Origin: Desulfobacula toluolica Tol2
Lineage (GTDB): Bacteria > Desulfobacterota > Desulfobacteria > Desulfobacterales > Desulfobacteraceae
Assembly: GCF_000307105.1 (NCBI RefSeq)
Contig: NC_018645.1
Span: forward strand, 2,379,501 to 2,443,500
Length of the DNA stretch: 64,000 bases
Reading direction: 5' to 3'
The translations under genes were made by a program, and so were the position numbers. The notes beneath the pieces were generated by a model, which worked only from the letters and a program-made list of their open reading frames with translations, was not told the DNA's origin and did not search any database. The first letter of the stretch is position 1, and each line of letters starts with the position of its first letter. This document shows, piece after piece, positions 62,483 through 64,000 of the stretch.

Positions 62483-63790
62483 CTAGGACATGGGTGTTAT
62501 ATAGTGTTTTCGTGTTGCCGCCGACCTTATGCCGTCATGATTTTTTTCCAGACGTCTGAGAAGCCTCATACCCGATTCCGAATTTGAGGCGCGCCGATAT
62601 TTGGCCAACCCTCTTTTCTTCAGGTACTGCATGGCAGCATCCCAGTGATCAGAAAAAAACTTTGTTATCTTACCCAGATAACTGTTTTCGAGTTTTTCAA
62701 TCTGATTTTTCAAATTTTTCAGTTTGATTTTTGCCTGAATTTCCGTATTTGAATGATCAAAAATATTTGCAATTTGACCGATTATGGAACGAAATTTTGA
62801 AATAAAGCCGCTGTCTTTCTTTTCAAGCGCCTCTATCTTTTCACGTTCATTTTCAGTCAGGTTGGAAGGCTTTTTCAGCAGTATCCATAGCAGTTTCCAA
62901 AGCTCTGAGGCAATTTCCAGCATATCTTCATCCTTATTTTTTTCACCTTCCGCTTTCAGGTTCCTTCTGTATTCCAGAAGGCATTTCTTTAAATTTTTCC
63001 ATATATTTTTCGCCGTATAAAAATGATCAGCCTGAAATTTAGCATCAGGAAATACTTCTCTTATTGCTTTTACATAGCTGTCTGAATAATCTGAGAATGC
63101 CGAAGTAACTGTCATTCCACATTTTTTTATCTTTTGTAAAAATTTAATGGCATCATCACCGTTTTCCGAAGCGGCCTCATGAGTAATAAGAATCCGATCC
63201 GATTCATCTTTTATAACCATCACGCAGTTGTCTGTCCCCATGGGATAATAACCGTCAATATGACACTGATACGGTTTTTTCAGTTCTATCAGCTGTTTCA
63301 AAATCCCTTCTTCCGAAGGAAGGCTGCTTCCGATTGTGTCAATCCACCTTTTTACAGACGATTTGCTTACAGGAATCCGAAACAGAACTGTGAATATTGT
63401 TGTAATATTCCTCAGAGTCACCCCGCAAACAACTGCCAGAAAACATGCCAAATGCAACACACATTTGCTCACATGCTGTTGTGCTGATACCTCTCTGAGC
63501 TTCGGGGTAAAACAGATTTGTCTGTTATGGTCATCATAATACCAGGCCTGAGCTAATATGAACCGGTAAATAATCGGATTATGAAATACTGAAAATTCGT
63601 GTATATCTACATTATATGTCTTTTCCGGCCAGTAAACTTCATGGTTTATCCCGGCTTCTTTCTGCCAATCCCGCTTCCTCATATCAAATTCGATAATTGT
63701 ATTCTCTCCTTCTGTATATGAACGGGTGAATACATCCAGATTTGCTTCCAAAACGGCAGAATTGAACTGACTTTGAATTATTACAGGCAT
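62483..63790 (-). pseudogene. DDE transposase, last residues replaced by IS110 insertion
   Basis: 435 residues in the present frame (MPVIIQSQFNSAVLEANLDV...). Recognisable parts: VSKSSVKRWIDTIGSSLP (HTH), CHIDGYYPMGTDNCVMVI (first Asp region), VTSAFSDYSDSYVKAIREVFPDAKFQADHFYTAKNIWK (second) and YRRASNSESGMRLLRRLEKNH (last acidic). It ends TPMS from IS110 sequence instead of its native tail of about 33 residues, so it may be partly functional. Family uncertain. Confidence 0.75.
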
Positions 63791-64000
63791 TTTTTATCAT
63801 CCTTCCCTCTTAATTTGATATTGCGCCTTATGTAAAAGGTGGGACACACCCACATTTGTTCTTTCTCAAAATGAAACAGTGGTGTCCCATGGAAGAGCGG
63901 TTTTACTGGGTGATCATACCTGTGTCCCTAAGGATGGACGTCAAATGCCATGCGTGGTTACCATGCATCAGCATTCTGAAACTCAGAGCAAACCATCTTA

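Larger units (their letters stand above)
60767..62496 (-). mobile_element. IS110-family element
   Basis: About 1730 bp, TTATAT present at both edges (60761-60766, 62497-62502). One DEDD transposase gene. The 3' non-coding end (60767-61130, 364 bp) is much longer than the 5' one (about 110 bp). IS110-family elements encode a guide (bridge/seeker) RNA in a non-coding end; the long end is the candidate here. No inverted ends, as usual. Confidence 0.75.
60641..63851 (-). mobile_element. Insertion sequence with 21-bp inverted ends, itself split by IS110
   Basis: Ends GGGTGTGTCCCACCTTTTACA (first 20 bases perfect both sides: 60641-60661 and 63831-63851). Contains one DDE transposase gene on the minus strand, interrupted near its 3' end. 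Family not certain. Confidence 0.75.
60599..64000 (+). pseudogene. DDE transposase gene split by a 3.2-kb IS; right part runs off the window
   Basis: Left piece 60602-60640 reads LAHADFISSTFLV. Right piece from 63852 reads TFVLSQNETVVSHGRAVLLG, then DHTCVPKDGRQMPCVVTMHQ and HSETQSKPSY to the window end, a transposase-like segment (GDHTxxxKxGRxMPxVxxxHQxSETxSKPSY). The two parts join in frame if 60641-63851 is removed. Its true start is lost at the 67-bp repeat. Confidence 0.6.

Noticed and set aside
1-64000. rRNA or tRNA genes
   Set aside because: No conserved rRNA segments and no cloverleaf with TTCGAATC-type T-loop were noticed while reading; I did not run a tRNA search.

Overview
The window is a stretch of a large chromosomal-type integron cassette array that has been heavily colonised by mobile elements. 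About 16 near-homogeneous attC sites (roughly 122 bp each) all point the same way, so cassettes read left to right. The arms are imperfectly complementary: GGGTGAACCGGACAGCAAGG near the R'' end pairs with CCTTGCTGCCCGTTACCC near the R' end, leaving two extrahelical bases. No integrase gene (intI) or attI lies in the window. Cassette contents are typical of sedentary arrays: toxin-antitoxin pairs (two HicAB, two HigBA, two Phd/RelE, one Phd/VapC, one MazEF, one DUF4160/DUF2442 pair), small membrane proteins and ORF-less cassettes. The organism cannot be named. Moderate GC, AGGAGGT-type ribosome sites and the IS mix fit a Gram-negative environmental bacterium (Desulfobacterota would fit, as a guess only).

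Three kinds of element have used the attC core boxes as targets. (1) Twelve copies of one 1931-bp group IIC (attC-type) intron lie on the minus strand, each entering next to the AAC of the attC R'' box (bottom strand GTT|). Eleven are uninterrupted; one is split by an IS66 element. Two places hold stacked introns: three at 16010-21802 and two at 29697-33558. (2) Four complete and one partial copies of a 2395-bp IS91-like element encode an HUH transposase plus a tyrosine recombinase. Four of the five also sit exactly at the AAC of an R'' box. (3) A second, unrelated group II intron enters at the GTT of an R' box (55362). An ISKra4-like element also entered an R' region (36114) and was then invaded by an IS66 element, itself invaded by an IS1634-like element.

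Layout. 1-2292: end of an IS91-like copy, two near-identical ORF-less cassettes, a membrane-protein cassette. 2293-9724: intron, duplicated-domain membrane-protein cassette, intron, IS91-like copy. 9725-15615: small membrane-protein cassette, IS91-like copy, HicAB cassette, intron. 15616-27978: ORF-less cassette, three stacked introns, Phd/RelE cassette, IS91-like copy, HicAB cassette, intron. 27979-33680: HigBA cassette, reversed Phd/RelE cassette, two stacked introns. 33681-44561: Phd/VapC cassette with an IS3 element, nested ISKra4/IS66/IS1634, DUF4160/DUF2442 cassette, intron. 44562-55361: cassette remnant, IS66-type element without target duplication, HigBA cassette, IS66-split intron, reversed MazEF cassette, intron. 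55362-64000: second group II intron remnant split by an IS91-like copy, then a pile of broken insertion sequences including an IS110 element nested in another IS. The recognisable array ends at about 55361.

The elements appear to exploit the same structure the integron uses. IntI recombines folded bottom-strand attC, IS91-family HUH transposases act on single strands, and group IIC introns home next to hairpins. Convergence on the three-base R'' AAC/GTT core is the main observation of the window. Single-base allele differences between stacked introns indicate repeated independent insertion rather than tandem duplication.
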